Assembly (NCBI GenBank): GCA_027487385.1
Contig: JAIYDS010000236.1
Coordinates: 1 to 64,000, forward strand
Origin: Acetobacteraceae bacterium
Lineage (GTDB): Bacteria; Pseudomonadota; Alphaproteobacteria; Acetobacterales; Acetobacteraceae
DNA: 64,000 nt
Reading direction: 5' to 3'
Under the pieces are notes generated by a model. The model was not told the DNA's origin and made no database searches. It saw only the letters and a program-made list of their open reading frames with translations. Positions 19,402-27,864 of the stretch are shown in pieces; positions within the stretch are counted from its first letter, which is position 1; each line of letters begins with the position of its first letter. A program made the translations under genes and the position numbers.

Positions 19402-19493
19402 AGCTGCCGCATCCGGAGCAACTCGGGAGGATCATCCTGGTCCTCCTGGTTGTTTCGGCCCTGGCGCAAATCCTGGTCCTGGTGGCGGGCTGA
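19398..19493 (+). CDS. Candidate 31-aa single-pass membrane protein
   Basis: GTG start overlapping the MarR stop (GTGA): VKLPHPEQLGRIILVLLVVSALAQILVLVAG*; not in the supplied ORF track. Confidence 0.4.
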   Translation: MKLPHPEQLGRIILVLLVVSALAQILVLVAG

Positions 19494-19531
19494 GCCTCGC
19501 AAGCCCGCCCGGTCTGGGGTAAGCCCATCCG

Positions 19532-20479
19532 GTGACCCAGCCGACCCCCGATTTCCTCGACCATGACCGCCCTCCGGTGCCCGATCTCGTGGTGCCGCGG
19601 GGCGTGACCCCCTTTCATCTGACGGGCAAGCCGGTCCGCGGGCGCCTCGTGCGCCTCGGCCCCCTCGCCGATGCCCTGCTGACCCGGCACACCACCACCG
19701 ATGCCGTGACGCGGCTGCTGGGCGAGGCGCTGGCGCTGACCGCGGGCCTGGCCTCCGCCCTGAAATACCGCGGCAGCTTCTCGCTCCAGGCCAAGAGCGA
19801 CGGCCCGGTTTCCATGCTGCTGGCCGATTGCACCGACCAGGGCGCCCTGCGCGGTTATGCCCGCGTGGATGCCGACAAGCTCGCCCAATACGGGAAGAAT
19901 CCCTCGGCCCGCGCGCTGCTCGGCCGCGGCTACCTGGCCTTCACCTGTGACCAGGGTGAGGACATGGAGCGCTACCAGGGCATCGTCGCCATCGAGGGTG
20001 CCGACCTCACCGAGATGACCGGCGGCTATTTCGCCACCTCGGAGCAACTGCGCACCCATCTGCGCCTGGCCTGCGCCCGCACCGAGAAGGGTTGGCGCGC
20101 CAGCGCCTTCATCATGGAGCGCGTGGCGAGCGGCGGCGGCATCGGCGAAGAGCTGGACGAAGAGGCGCAGGAGGAGGCCTGGCGCACCGCCACGGTGCTC
20201 GCCGGCACCCTGACCGAGGCGGAAATGCTGGATGACGCGCTGCCACCCGAAGGGTTGTTGAACCGCCTCTTCTCGCTGGAGGGGCTCGAAGTGGGACAGT
20301 CCCGCGCCCTGGCCTATGGCTGCCGCTGCTCGCGCTCGCGCCTCGCGCAGGTGCTGGAGGGCTTCCCCGAAGGCGATCTCGACCACATGGCCGAGGCGGG
20401 CGTCATCACCATGACATGCGAATTCTGCAATTATGGGTTTCGCTTCGACCGCGAGGGGATTCGCGGCAGCACGACGTGA
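19532..20479 (+). CDS. hslO: Hsp33 redox chaperone
   Basis: YGCRCSRSRLAQVL...MTCEFCNYGFRFD: CxC and CxxC zinc centre. Confidence 0.94.
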   Translation: MTQPTPDFLDHDRPPVPDLVVPRGVTPFHLTGKPVRGRLVRLGPLADALLTRHTTTDAVTRLLGEALALTAGLASALKYRGSFSLQAKSDGPVSMLLADCTDQGALRGYARVDADKLAQYGKNPSARALLGRGYLAFTCDQGEDMERYQGIVAIEGADLTEMTGGYFATSEQLRTHLRLACARTEKGWRASAFIMERVASGGGIGEELDEEAQEEAWRTATVLAGTLTEAEMLDDALPPEGLLNRLFSLEGLEVGQSRALAYGCRCSRSRLAQVLEGFPEGDLDHMAEAGVITMTCEFCNYGFRFDREGIRGSTT

Positions 20480-20493
20480 CACAAGGGGGAACC

Positions 20494-21114
20494 ATGCCGC
20501 ATCGCCGCACCCTGCTGCTCCTGCCCCTGGGCCTTGCCGCCTGTGCCGGCACGCCGCCCGCGCCGCAGGGCGACGGGCCGCCCATCGCCTATCGCCACCT
20601 GACGCAGATTCGCCTCGATGTCGCGCGCATCGACATCGAGGACCGCAGCCCAGCCCCCGGGCCCAATGACGCGGGGCGTGACCTCCAGCCCAGCCCGGCC
20701 GAAGCCGTGCGGATCATGGGCCAGGACCGGCTGGCCGCCTTCGGCACCGAGCACCGCGCCCGCTTCGCCGTCACCCGCGCGCAGATCATCCGCAGCCGCA
20801 ACCCCGGCGGCAGCGGGGTCTTCGCCAGCGATCCGGGCGAGCGCCTGCTCTGCCAACTCACCGCGCGGCTGGACATCCTGGACGGCAATGACCGCCGCCT
20901 GGGCTTTGCCGAGGCCTCGGCCGAGCGCACCCGCAATGTCGAGAGCACCAACGCCGCGCGCCGTTCGGGGGCCGAGGCGCTGCTGCGCCAGACCATGTTC
21001 GACCTGAACACGGAATTCGAATTCCAGATCCGCCGGGCCCTGCGCCCCTATCTGGTGGAGGGCACGGCGGCCCCGCCGGCGCCCGTGGCCCGTGAGGAGC
21101 TGCCCCGCACATGA
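20494..21114 (+). CDS. Hypothetical lipoprotein
   Basis: Lipobox-like LGLAACAG at the N-terminus; 206 aa. Confidence 0.75.
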   Translation: MPHRRTLLLLPLGLAACAGTPPAPQGDGPPIAYRHLTQIRLDVARIDIEDRSPAPGPNDAGRDLQPSPAEAVRIMGQDRLAAFGTEHRARFAVTRAQIIRSRNPGGSGVFASDPGERLLCQLTARLDILDGNDRRLGFAEASAERTRNVESTNAARRSGAEALLRQTMFDLNTEFEFQIRRALRPYLVEGTAAPPAPVAREELPRT

Positions 21115-21500
21115 TCACCTTCTCCAACCCGCCCGGCGTGGCGCCCCCCGCCTCCCGCTATTCGCATGCCGCGCTGGTCGAGGGGCCAGGCCGGCGCCTG
21201 GTGCTCTCGGGCCAGGTCGGCATCGCGCCCGACGGCACCATCCCGGAATCGGGCGAGGCGCAGATCACCCTCGCCCTGGCCAATCTCCGCACGCTGCTAG
21301 CGGCGCATGGCATGGGGCCCGCGCAGATCGTCAAGCTCACGGTCTTCCTGACCGAGACCTCGCTGATCGCCCCCTGGCGCGCCGCGCGTGACGCCGCGAT
21401 GGAGGGCCATGCGCCGACCAGCACGCTGCTGATCGTGGCGGGGCTCGCCCATCCCCGCTTTCTTGTCGAGGTGGAGGCGGAAGCCTTCGCCCCTCTCTGA
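21111..21500 (+). CDS. RidA family protein
   Basis: SGQVGIAPDGTIPESGEAQITLALANLRTLLAAHG; ATGA overlap with upstream gene. Confidence 0.88.
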   Translation: MITFSNPPGVAPPASRYSHAALVEGPGRRLVLSGQVGIAPDGTIPESGEAQITLALANLRTLLAAHGMGPAQIVKLTVFLTETSLIAPWRAARDAAMEGHAPTSTLLIVAGLAHPRFLVEVEAEAFAPL

Positions 21501-21516
21501 CCGCCGGAGCCCCCGC

Positions 21517-22500
21517 ATGATCCTGAACCGCCGCAGCCTGCTCGCCGCCCCCGCCCTGCTGCCGCTGGCGGCCCAGGCGCAAACCGCCGCGCAAACGCCC
21601 TGGCAGCCCAACCGCCAATTGCGGATCATCGTGCCCTTCTCGCCGGGCGGCAGCACGGATGTGGGCGGGCGCATCATCGCCGAGCGCCTGAGCGAGACGC
21701 TCGGCCAGCCCGTGGTGGTGGAAAACCGTACCGGCGCCGGCGGCGCGGTGGGCGTTGAGGCCGCGGCCCGCAGCCCGGCCGATGGCTACACGATGCTGGT
21801 CGCCACCAATGGCGTGATGACGCAGGCGCCGCATCTGGGGCTGATGCGCGCGGTGGATGTGCGGCGGGAGCTGGTCTTCCTCTCCAAGATCTTCACCACG
21901 GATGTGATCGTGGTGGTGCACCCCTCCATCCCGGCGCAGACCCTGCCCGAATTCGTGGCGCATCTGCGCGCGCGGCCGGGGCAGCTCAGCTTCGCCACCT
22001 CGGGCGTCGGCTCGGGGACGCATATCTTCACCGAATTGTTCATGGCGGTGACGGGCACGCAGATGGTGCATGTGCCCTATCGTGGCTCGGGCCAGGCCAT
22101 GTCCGATCTCGTGAACGGCACGGTGCAGGTGATGCTGGACCAGCCGGCCTCCTCCATCGGCCAGGTGCGGGCGCGCGCCATCCGGGCGCTCGCCACCAGC
22201 GGGCCGGAACGCATCGCCGTCTTGCCGGACCTGCCCACCTTCACCGAGGCGGGTTTCGCCGAGGCCACGGTGCAAAGCTGGGGCAGCATCGCCGTGCCCG
22301 CCGGCACGCCGCAGGCCGCGCAGGAGCGCCTGGCGGCCGCGGTGCGGGAGGCGGTGGCGCATCCGCCGGTCATCGCCCGCATGGCGGCGGCCGGGCTGGT
22401 CGCCGTGGGCAATTCACAGGCCGAGATGACCCGCTTCGCGGCGCAGGAATTCGAGCGCTGGGGCCAGGTGATCCGCGCGCGGAACATTCGCGTGGAGTGA
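21517..22500 (+). CDS. TctC/Bug family substrate-binding protein
   Basis: WQPNRQLRIIVPFSPGGSTDVGGRIIAERLSETLGQPVVVENRTGAGG. Confidence 0.92.
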   Translation: MILNRRSLLAAPALLPLAAQAQTAAQTPWQPNRQLRIIVPFSPGGSTDVGGRIIAERLSETLGQPVVVENRTGAGGAVGVEAAARSPADGYTMLVATNGVMTQAPHLGLMRAVDVRRELVFLSKIFTTDVIVVVHPSIPAQTLPEFVAHLRARPGQLSFATSGVGSGTHIFTELFMAVTGTQMVHVPYRGSGQAMSDLVNGTVQVMLDQPASSIGQVRARAIRALATSGPERIAVLPDLPTFTEAGFAEATVQSWGSIAVPAGTPQAAQERLAAAVREAVAHPPVIARMAAAGLVAVGNSQAEMTRFAAQEFERWGQVIRARNIRVE

Positions 22501-22517
22501 GCGGACCCGCCCGCGCT

Positions 22518-22727
22518 TCACTCGGGCTCGGCCAGCGGGCGCGGGTCGGGGCGGGGTGGGAGGATTTCGGGCGGGGCGAAGATCTCGCGCAGGCGCCGGT
22601 CGAGCCAGGCGTCGAATTCATCCGGTGGGCGCAGCCGGCGCGGGGCGGATGGCCGGATTGGCCGCGCGCGGCGGGCGGGACGGGTGGGAGATTTGGTCAC
22701 CGGACGTCCCGAGCCGAGGGAAACCAT
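22518..22727 (-). CDS. Small protein; possible NepR-like anti-sigma factor
   Basis: 69 aa with DEFDAWLDRRLREIFAPPEILP, weak resemblance to NepR helix 1; lies downstream of the EcfG-type gene. Confidence 0.35.
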   Translation of the reverse strand: MVSLGSGRPVTKSPTRPARRARPIRPSAPRRLRPPDEFDAWLDRRLREIFAPPEILPPRPDPRPLAEPE

Positions 22728-22833
22728 CGGCCGTTGGCGCCTGCTGGGCAGCCCCTCCGCCCGGCCCGGCGCGCCGCCGGTGAAGCCTCTCCAGGGAAGC
22801 AGGCCGCGGCAGAAGCCGGGATAGGGCGCCGCG

Positions 22834-23496
22834 TCAGAGCAGGACCAGACGCCCCGGCGCGGGCGTTTGGGCGACCACCGCCGCCAGGCGAAGCCCGGTT
22901 AGGGCCGGAAGCGCGACCAAGCCCGCGGGTGCGGGAGCCGTGGAAGGGCGGATCAGGCGCGTGGCAGCGCCCTGCGGCAACGCCTCCTCGCCCAACAGCC
23001 GGCTGCGCAATTGCTGACGGGCGCGGAAGACCCGGCATTTCAGCGTGCCCACCGCAACGCCGAGGCAGAGCGAGGCATCCGCATAGGACACGCCTTCGAC
23101 CGTGATCATCAGCAGGATGCGCCGCTGGTCATCCGGCAGAGCGGCCAGGCAACGGCAGAGCTCCTGCACCGCCAGCCGCTCCTCCTGGCCGCCGCTGCGG
23201 CTCAGCACGCCCGGCGGGGCATGCTCCAGATCCACGGATTCGCGCCGGGCGCGCAGGTTGGAGAAAAACCGGTTGCGCAGGATCCGCGTCATCCATGCCC
23301 GGAAATTCGTGCCGGGCTCGAAGGAGGATTGGGCCGCCAGCGCGCTGGCGATGGCGGTCTGCAGCAGGTCCTCGGCATCCGCCTTGTGACGGGTCAGGGA
23401 GATGGCGCGCTGTCGGAGCATGGGGAGGCTCTCCACCAGCAAGGTCTGGAACGGTGCAAGGGGAAGGCACGGGGAGGTCGCTGCTTCGCTTCTCAT
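22834..23496 (-). CDS. ECF sigma factor, EcfG/general stress response type
   Basis: LTRHKADAEDLLQTAIASALAAQSSFEPGTNFRAWMTRILRNRFFSNLRARRE; region 4 EGVSYADASLCLGVAVGTLKCRVFRARQQL. Confidence 0.85.
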   Translation of the reverse strand: MRSEAATSPCLPLAPFQTLLVESLPMLRQRAISLTRHKADAEDLLQTAIASALAAQSSFEPGTNFRAWMTRILRNRFFSNLRARRESVDLEHAPPGVLSRSGGQEERLAVQELCRCLAALPDDQRRILLMITVEGVSYADASLCLGVAVGTLKCRVFRARQQLRSRLLGEEALPQGAATRLIRPSTAPAPAGLVALPALTGLRLAAVVAQTPAPGRLVLL

Positions 23497-23505
23497 GCAT
23501 CCAGT

Positions 23506-23530
23506 AACGCCGATCGGGCGGGATCGTTGC
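23506..23530 (-). promoter_or_regulatory. Candidate EcfG-type promoter for the sigma factor gene (GCAAC-N16-CGTT)
   Basis: Plus strand AACG(23506-23509)-N16-GTTGC(23526-23530). Confidence 0.6.
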
Positions 23531-23569
23531 ATGGGGAATTGTAACCGCTTCGTGGCAAAGCCCTCGGCC

Positions 23570-23594
23570 GCAACCGCCTGGGCCATCGGGCGTT
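23570..23594 (+). promoter_or_regulatory. Candidate EcfG-type promoter for csbD (GCAAC-N16-CGTT)
   Basis: GCAAC(23570-23574)-N16-CGTT(23591-23594), 44 nt before the csbD ATG. Confidence 0.65.
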
Positions 23595-23638
23595 ACCCGG
23601 GCAGGCCGCGCTTCCGCGGCCGGGTTGGAGCAACACAC

Positions 23639-23836
23639 ATGAATTGGGACCGCATCAAGGGCAATTGGGGCCAGCTCACCGGCTCGGTGAAGGAGCAATG
23701 GGGCAAGCTGACCGATGATGACCTGACGAAGATCGAAGGCCAGCGCGAGCAGCTCGTGGGCCATATCCAGGAGCGCTACGGCCTCGCCCGCGATGCGGCC
23801 GACGCGCAGGTGAAGGCCTGGCAAGAGCGCCACTAG
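23639..23836 (+). CDS. CsbD family stress protein
   Basis: MNWDRIKGNWGQLTGSVKEQWGKLTDDDLTKIEGQREQLVGHIQERYG. Confidence 0.95.
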   Translation: MNWDRIKGNWGQLTGSVKEQWGKLTDDDLTKIEGQREQLVGHIQERYGLARDAADAQVKAWQERH

Positions 23837-23845
23837 GCGCGTCCG

Positions 23846-23867
23846 GCGCCGGCGAGCTTGCCGGCGC
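23846..23867 (+). terminator. Strong hairpin after csbD
   Basis: GCGCCGGC-gagctt-GCCGGCGC, no clear T-tract. Confidence 0.5.
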
Positions 23868-24205
23868 GGCGGTGGGGCGGGGCGACCCGCCCCGCCATCA
23901 CGAGGCTGCACCCGTGCAACAACCGGGCGCGGCATCACGCCGGGCTGCGGACCCTCGCTCTAGCCCGCGCCGTCCGCGCGCCGCGGTCATGCGGGCCGGG
24001 TCGAGGCGCCCCCGGCCCGCGCCATGCCCAACCCTGAACCCCACGCTTTCGCGGATCCTCCCCGCTGCCATCGTCTCGCCCCCCGATGTTGCCGGCACTC
24101 GGCTCGAGGTGGGCTGAACCTGCTCGTCGGGAATGTCGGTGGCATCGCCCCATGGCACGGCGCGGGGCAATCCCCGCGCCGCACCAGGCAGGTGGCCCCG
24201 GCGCC

Positions 24206-24724
24206 TCAGCCGCGGCGCAGCATGCCGTATTCGAAGGCCGGGCGGGCGGCCAGGCTTTCCTTGGTCGCGCCCGGCATGACGATGTGCTCGCGCTCGACAT
24301 TCCAGCGCAACTCGCCGAGGGGCAGGGTCACCAGGCGGCCGCCCATGCCCAGGAAGCCGCCCACCTGGATGATCGCGGTCGGGCCCGAGGCGGTGGAGGA
24401 GAAGAGGCCGCCGGGCGGGGAGAGCAGGATGTCATCCACCTCGCCAATCCGCTCATTGCGCTCATTGTACACATGCCCGCCAATGAGCTGGCTGAGGCGC
24501 GGCCGGGCCAGGGCCGCGGCGCCTGGTGTCAGCGTGGCGGGCGGCAGGAGCGTGGTGGCAGGGGCGCGGGAAGGGATCGCGGTCGCCGCGCGGTCCAGGG
24601 CGGTGCCTGGCGGGTTGCCGGGCGTGCCATCGGCTTGCGCCCAGGCCAGCATCGGCGTGACGGCGAGCCCGGCGGCCAAGGTCATGGACAGAAGGTTCCG
24701 GGGGTGGCGATGGAAGGCGGTCAT
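24206..24724 (-). CDS. PRC-barrel domain exported protein
   Basis: Signal peptide; LSQLIGGHVYNERNERIGEVDDILLSPPG PRC-barrel motif. Confidence 0.82.
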   Translation of the reverse strand: MTAFHRHPRNLLSMTLAAGLAVTPMLAWAQADGTPGNPPGTALDRAATAIPSRAPATTLLPPATLTPGAAALARPRLSQLIGGHVYNERNERIGEVDDILLSPPGGLFSSTASGPTAIIQVGGFLGMGGRLVTLPLGELRWNVEREHIVMPGATKESLAARPAFEYGMLRRG

Positions 24725-24836
24725 GGCGGCATCCTTGCGGGATGGGTGGCGGCCGCGGGGTGCGGCCCCCTGCCCTTCCTCTCAAACGCCCAGCGCGGCG
24801 AAAGTTGCCAACGCGCTGCTGGAATCGCTCCGCGTT

Positions 24837-26060
24837 TCAGGCCGGGGCGGCGCGCGGCCGGGCCGGCGGACGCGGCCAGGCCATCAGGATCTGCACCACG
24901 CCCGCCGTCAGGCCCATGGCCACGCCCAGCTTCCAGGCCAGGTCATAGCTGCCCATCGCGTCGAAGATCACGCCGCCGCCATAGGCGCCCAGGAAGCTGC
25001 CCAATTGATGGCTGAGGAAGGCGAAGCCCTGGATCATCGCCTGCCAGCGCAGCCCGAACATCTCGGCCACCATGCCCGCGACCAGCGGGCCCACGCCCAG
25101 CCAGAGCAGCCCCATCAGCGCGGCGAAGACCAGCGTGCTCTCGGGCGTGGGCGGCACGGCGAAATACCAGCCGAGAATGAGCGAGCGGCAGAAATAGATG
25201 CCCCCCAGCAGCACCCCCTTGGGCCAGCGCCCGCCCGCCCAGCCGAAGAACAGGCTGCCCGCTACGTTGAAGGCGCCGATCACCGCCAGCGCCTGGGCCC
25301 CCAGCATCGGGTCCAGCCCGCAGAGATTGATGTAGGAGGGGAGATGGGTGGTGAGGAACACCAGCTGCAACCCGCAGACGAAATAGGCGGCCGCCATCAC
25401 CAGGAAGCCCGGATGCCGGAAGGCGAGGCGCGTCGCCGCCCCGGCGGAATTCTCGCCCAAGCTGGCCGGCGGCAGCGCGATGCGGTCCACCCGGCCGGCC
25501 ATCCAGGCGGCGGGCAGGATGGTCAGCGCCAGCAGGAAGAAGCCCAGCACGGCGATGCGCCAGCCGAAAGGCTCGGCCAGCATCTGTCCCAGCGGCGCCG
25601 CGACCAACGCGCCCAGCGACCCCGCAGCCGAGACCATGCCCAGCACCGCGCTGCGCCGCGCCGCCGGCACCGCGCGGGAGGCCGTGGCCATGGCGATGCC
25701 GCCCGCGGTGCAGGCCATCCCCGCGCCGACCAGGATGCCGGCGCCCAGCATCACCGTCGCGGCGCCGCCGGCCTGGGACAGCACCAGCATGCCGAGGGCA
25801 TAGAGCACCGCACCGCCCACCATCACCGCGCGGAAGCCGAGCCGCACCGCCAGCATTCCCGTGAAGGGCTGCAAGACGCCCCAGATCAGGTTCTGGATCG
25901 CAATGGCCAAGGTGAAGTCGCTGACGCCGATCGCCAGGTCGCGCGAGGCGGGCAGCACGAAAAGGCCGAGGCTCTGCCGCAGCCCCATGCTGAGGCCCAG
26001 CATGATGGCGGCGCCGACCAGGATCGGGATGGCAGAGCGGGGAATCCGGGCGTCATCCAT
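24837..26060 (-). CDS. MFS transporter
   Basis: 12-TM-like hydrophobic pattern; GLSMGLRQSLGLFVLP...FTGMLAVRLGFRAVMVGGAVLYALGM. Confidence 0.9.
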   Translation of the reverse strand: MDDARIPRSAIPILVGAAIMLGLSMGLRQSLGLFVLPASRDLAIGVSDFTLAIAIQNLIWGVLQPFTGMLAVRLGFRAVMVGGAVLYALGMLVLSQAGGAATVMLGAGILVGAGMACTAGGIAMATASRAVPAARRSAVLGMVSAAGSLGALVAAPLGQMLAEPFGWRIAVLGFFLLALTILPAAWMAGRVDRIALPPASLGENSAGAATRLAFRHPGFLVMAAAYFVCGLQLVFLTTHLPSYINLCGLDPMLGAQALAVIGAFNVAGSLFFGWAGGRWPKGVLLGGIYFCRSLILGWYFAVPPTPESTLVFAALMGLLWLGVGPLVAGMVAEMFGLRWQAMIQGFAFLSHQLGSFLGAYGGGVIFDAMGSYDLAWKLGVAMGLTAGVVQILMAWPRPPARPRAAPA

Positions 26061-26090
26061 CGAAGACGATCTCCGCCCCGCCGAGCGGGG

Positions 26091-27770
26091 TCACGCTGCG
26101 TCCAGCAGGGCAGGGAGCAAGGCCGCATCCGCATCCGCCACATCCAGCGGATCGCGCGGCAGGACGCGATGGGTCAGCACCATGCGGGCCAGGGCCGCGC
26201 GGTTGGCATCGCCCGTCCGCGCCGCCTCCCAGGCCAGGGCGGCCGCGCTGGTCAGGTGATAGAGCGCACTGGCCGCCGCGCGGGCCAGGGCCGGGTCCGC
26301 CTTGGCGCGTTCCAGCAGAAGCGCTGCACGGTCCAGCGCGGCGGGCAGGGCGTCCAATGGGGCTTCCGCCTGGAGCCGCGCGATCAGCGCGCGCAGCGCC
26401 TCGAAGCCGCCCTCCCGCTCACTCGCGCGCAGCACGTCGAGGGCGATGATGTTGCTCGTGCCCTCCCAGATGCTGCCCAGATGCGCGTCGCGCAGCAGCC
26501 GCGCCTCGGGCCATTCCTCGATATAGCCACAGCCGCCGCGCACCTCCATCGCATCGCCGGTGACCTGCCTTGCATCGCGGCAGGCGCGGAACTTCACCAG
26601 CGGCGTCAGGATGCGCAGCAGGGCATAGGCGCCCTCCTCCCCGGCATCGGAGCGGCGCAGCGCCTCGGCGGTCTGGAACACCATGGCGCGCGCCTGCTCG
26701 CCGCGCAGCATCATCTTGGCGAGTTGCCGGCGCATCAGCGGCAGCTCGATCAGCCGCTTGCCGAAGGCGCGGCGATTGCGCGCGACAAACAGCGCCTCGG
26801 TCATCGCGCGGCGCATCATGCCGGCCGCGCGCACCGCGTTGGAGAGGCGCGAGGAATTGACCATGTCGGCCATCTGCTTGAAGCCGGCCTCAGGGTCGCC
26901 GATCAGCCAGGCGCGGGCGCCCTCCAGCCGGATCTCGCCACTCGCCATGGAGCGCGTGCCGAGCTTGTCCTTCAAGCGCACGATCCGGTAGCTGTTCGGC
27001 GTGCCATCGGGCAGGGTGCGCGGCAGCAGGAAAAGCCCCACGCCCTTGAGACCCGCGGCGCCCCCACCGCGCCGGGCCAGCACCAGGGCCAGCTCGGCAT
27101 CCGGGTTCGAGCAGAACCACTTGTCGCCATAGAGAAGATGCGTGCCGTCATTGGCGGGCTCGGCCGTGACGGCGGTGGCGGCGATGTCGGAACCGGCACC
27201 CTGTTCGGTCATGAACATGGCGCCCTGGTGCAGGGCGTCCATGTCCTGGCTCGCCAGCAGCGGCAGATAGCGCTCAACCAGCTCCGGACTGCCGAAGCGG
27301 CGCAGCGTGCGGGCCAGGCTGTCGGTCATGTTGACGGGGCAAAGCAGGCCGAATTCCGCCTGGGCGAAGAGGAAGGTCAGCGCGTATTTCGCCGCCGGCG
27401 GCAAGGGCGCGGGCCAGCCAAAGACGCCGGCGCGGTGGCTCATGCTGGTCAGGCCGAATTCGCCGAAGGCCAGGCGCTCCATTTCGCGATAGGCGGGGTG
27501 GTACTCCACGCTTTGCGCATCCTCGCCGCGGCGGGTGCGATGGCGGAGGTGGGGCGGGTTGCGATCTGCCGTGCCGGCCAGCGCATCCAGCTCGCCACCC
27601 GCCAGCGCGCCCAGCCGGTCCAGCTGCGGCAGCAGCACGGCCAGGAGGTCCGCCGGGAGGTAGAGCGGCAGCAGCCGGGCGAAGGCCGGGTCGGCGCGCC
27701 AGAGATTCTGGCCGGCGGCATCGGGCACGGCCTCGGGCCCCACTGGGGCGCCAATCTGTTGGAGGTGCAT
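26091..27770 (-). CDS. Acyl-CoA dehydrogenase family protein, AidB-like
   Basis: 559 aa; MTEQGAGSDIAA, DKWFCSNPDAELALVLARRGG, GGCGYIEEWPEARLLRDAHLGSIWEGTSNIIALDVLRA. Confidence 0.9.
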   Translation of the reverse strand: MHLQQIGAPVGPEAVPDAAGQNLWRADPAFARLLPLYLPADLLAVLLPQLDRLGALAGGELDALAGTADRNPPHLRHRTRRGEDAQSVEYHPAYREMERLAFGEFGLTSMSHRAGVFGWPAPLPPAAKYALTFLFAQAEFGLLCPVNMTDSLARTLRRFGSPELVERYLPLLASQDMDALHQGAMFMTEQGAGSDIAATAVTAEPANDGTHLLYGDKWFCSNPDAELALVLARRGGGAAGLKGVGLFLLPRTLPDGTPNSYRIVRLKDKLGTRSMASGEIRLEGARAWLIGDPEAGFKQMADMVNSSRLSNAVRAAGMMRRAMTEALFVARNRRAFGKRLIELPLMRRQLAKMMLRGEQARAMVFQTAEALRRSDAGEEGAYALLRILTPLVKFRACRDARQVTGDAMEVRGGCGYIEEWPEARLLRDAHLGSIWEGTSNIIALDVLRASEREGGFEALRALIARLQAEAPLDALPAALDRAALLLERAKADPALARAAASALYHLTSAAALAWEAARTGDANRAALARMVLTHRVLPRDPLDVADADAALLPALLDAA

Positions 27771-27864
27771 GGGGCGTTTCCTGCTCTGACCCCGCCACGC
27801 TAGGGTTGCGCAAAGCGAGGCTCAAACGATTTCTCGGGCGCTCGCTTTGATCTAGGCTCAAGCC

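Noticed and set aside
24024-27803. 1259-aa plus-strand ORF
   Set aside because: Lies opposite well-supported PRC-barrel, MFS and acyl-CoA dehydrogenase genes; low-complexity R/H/Q/A-rich translation typical of GC-rich antisense frames.
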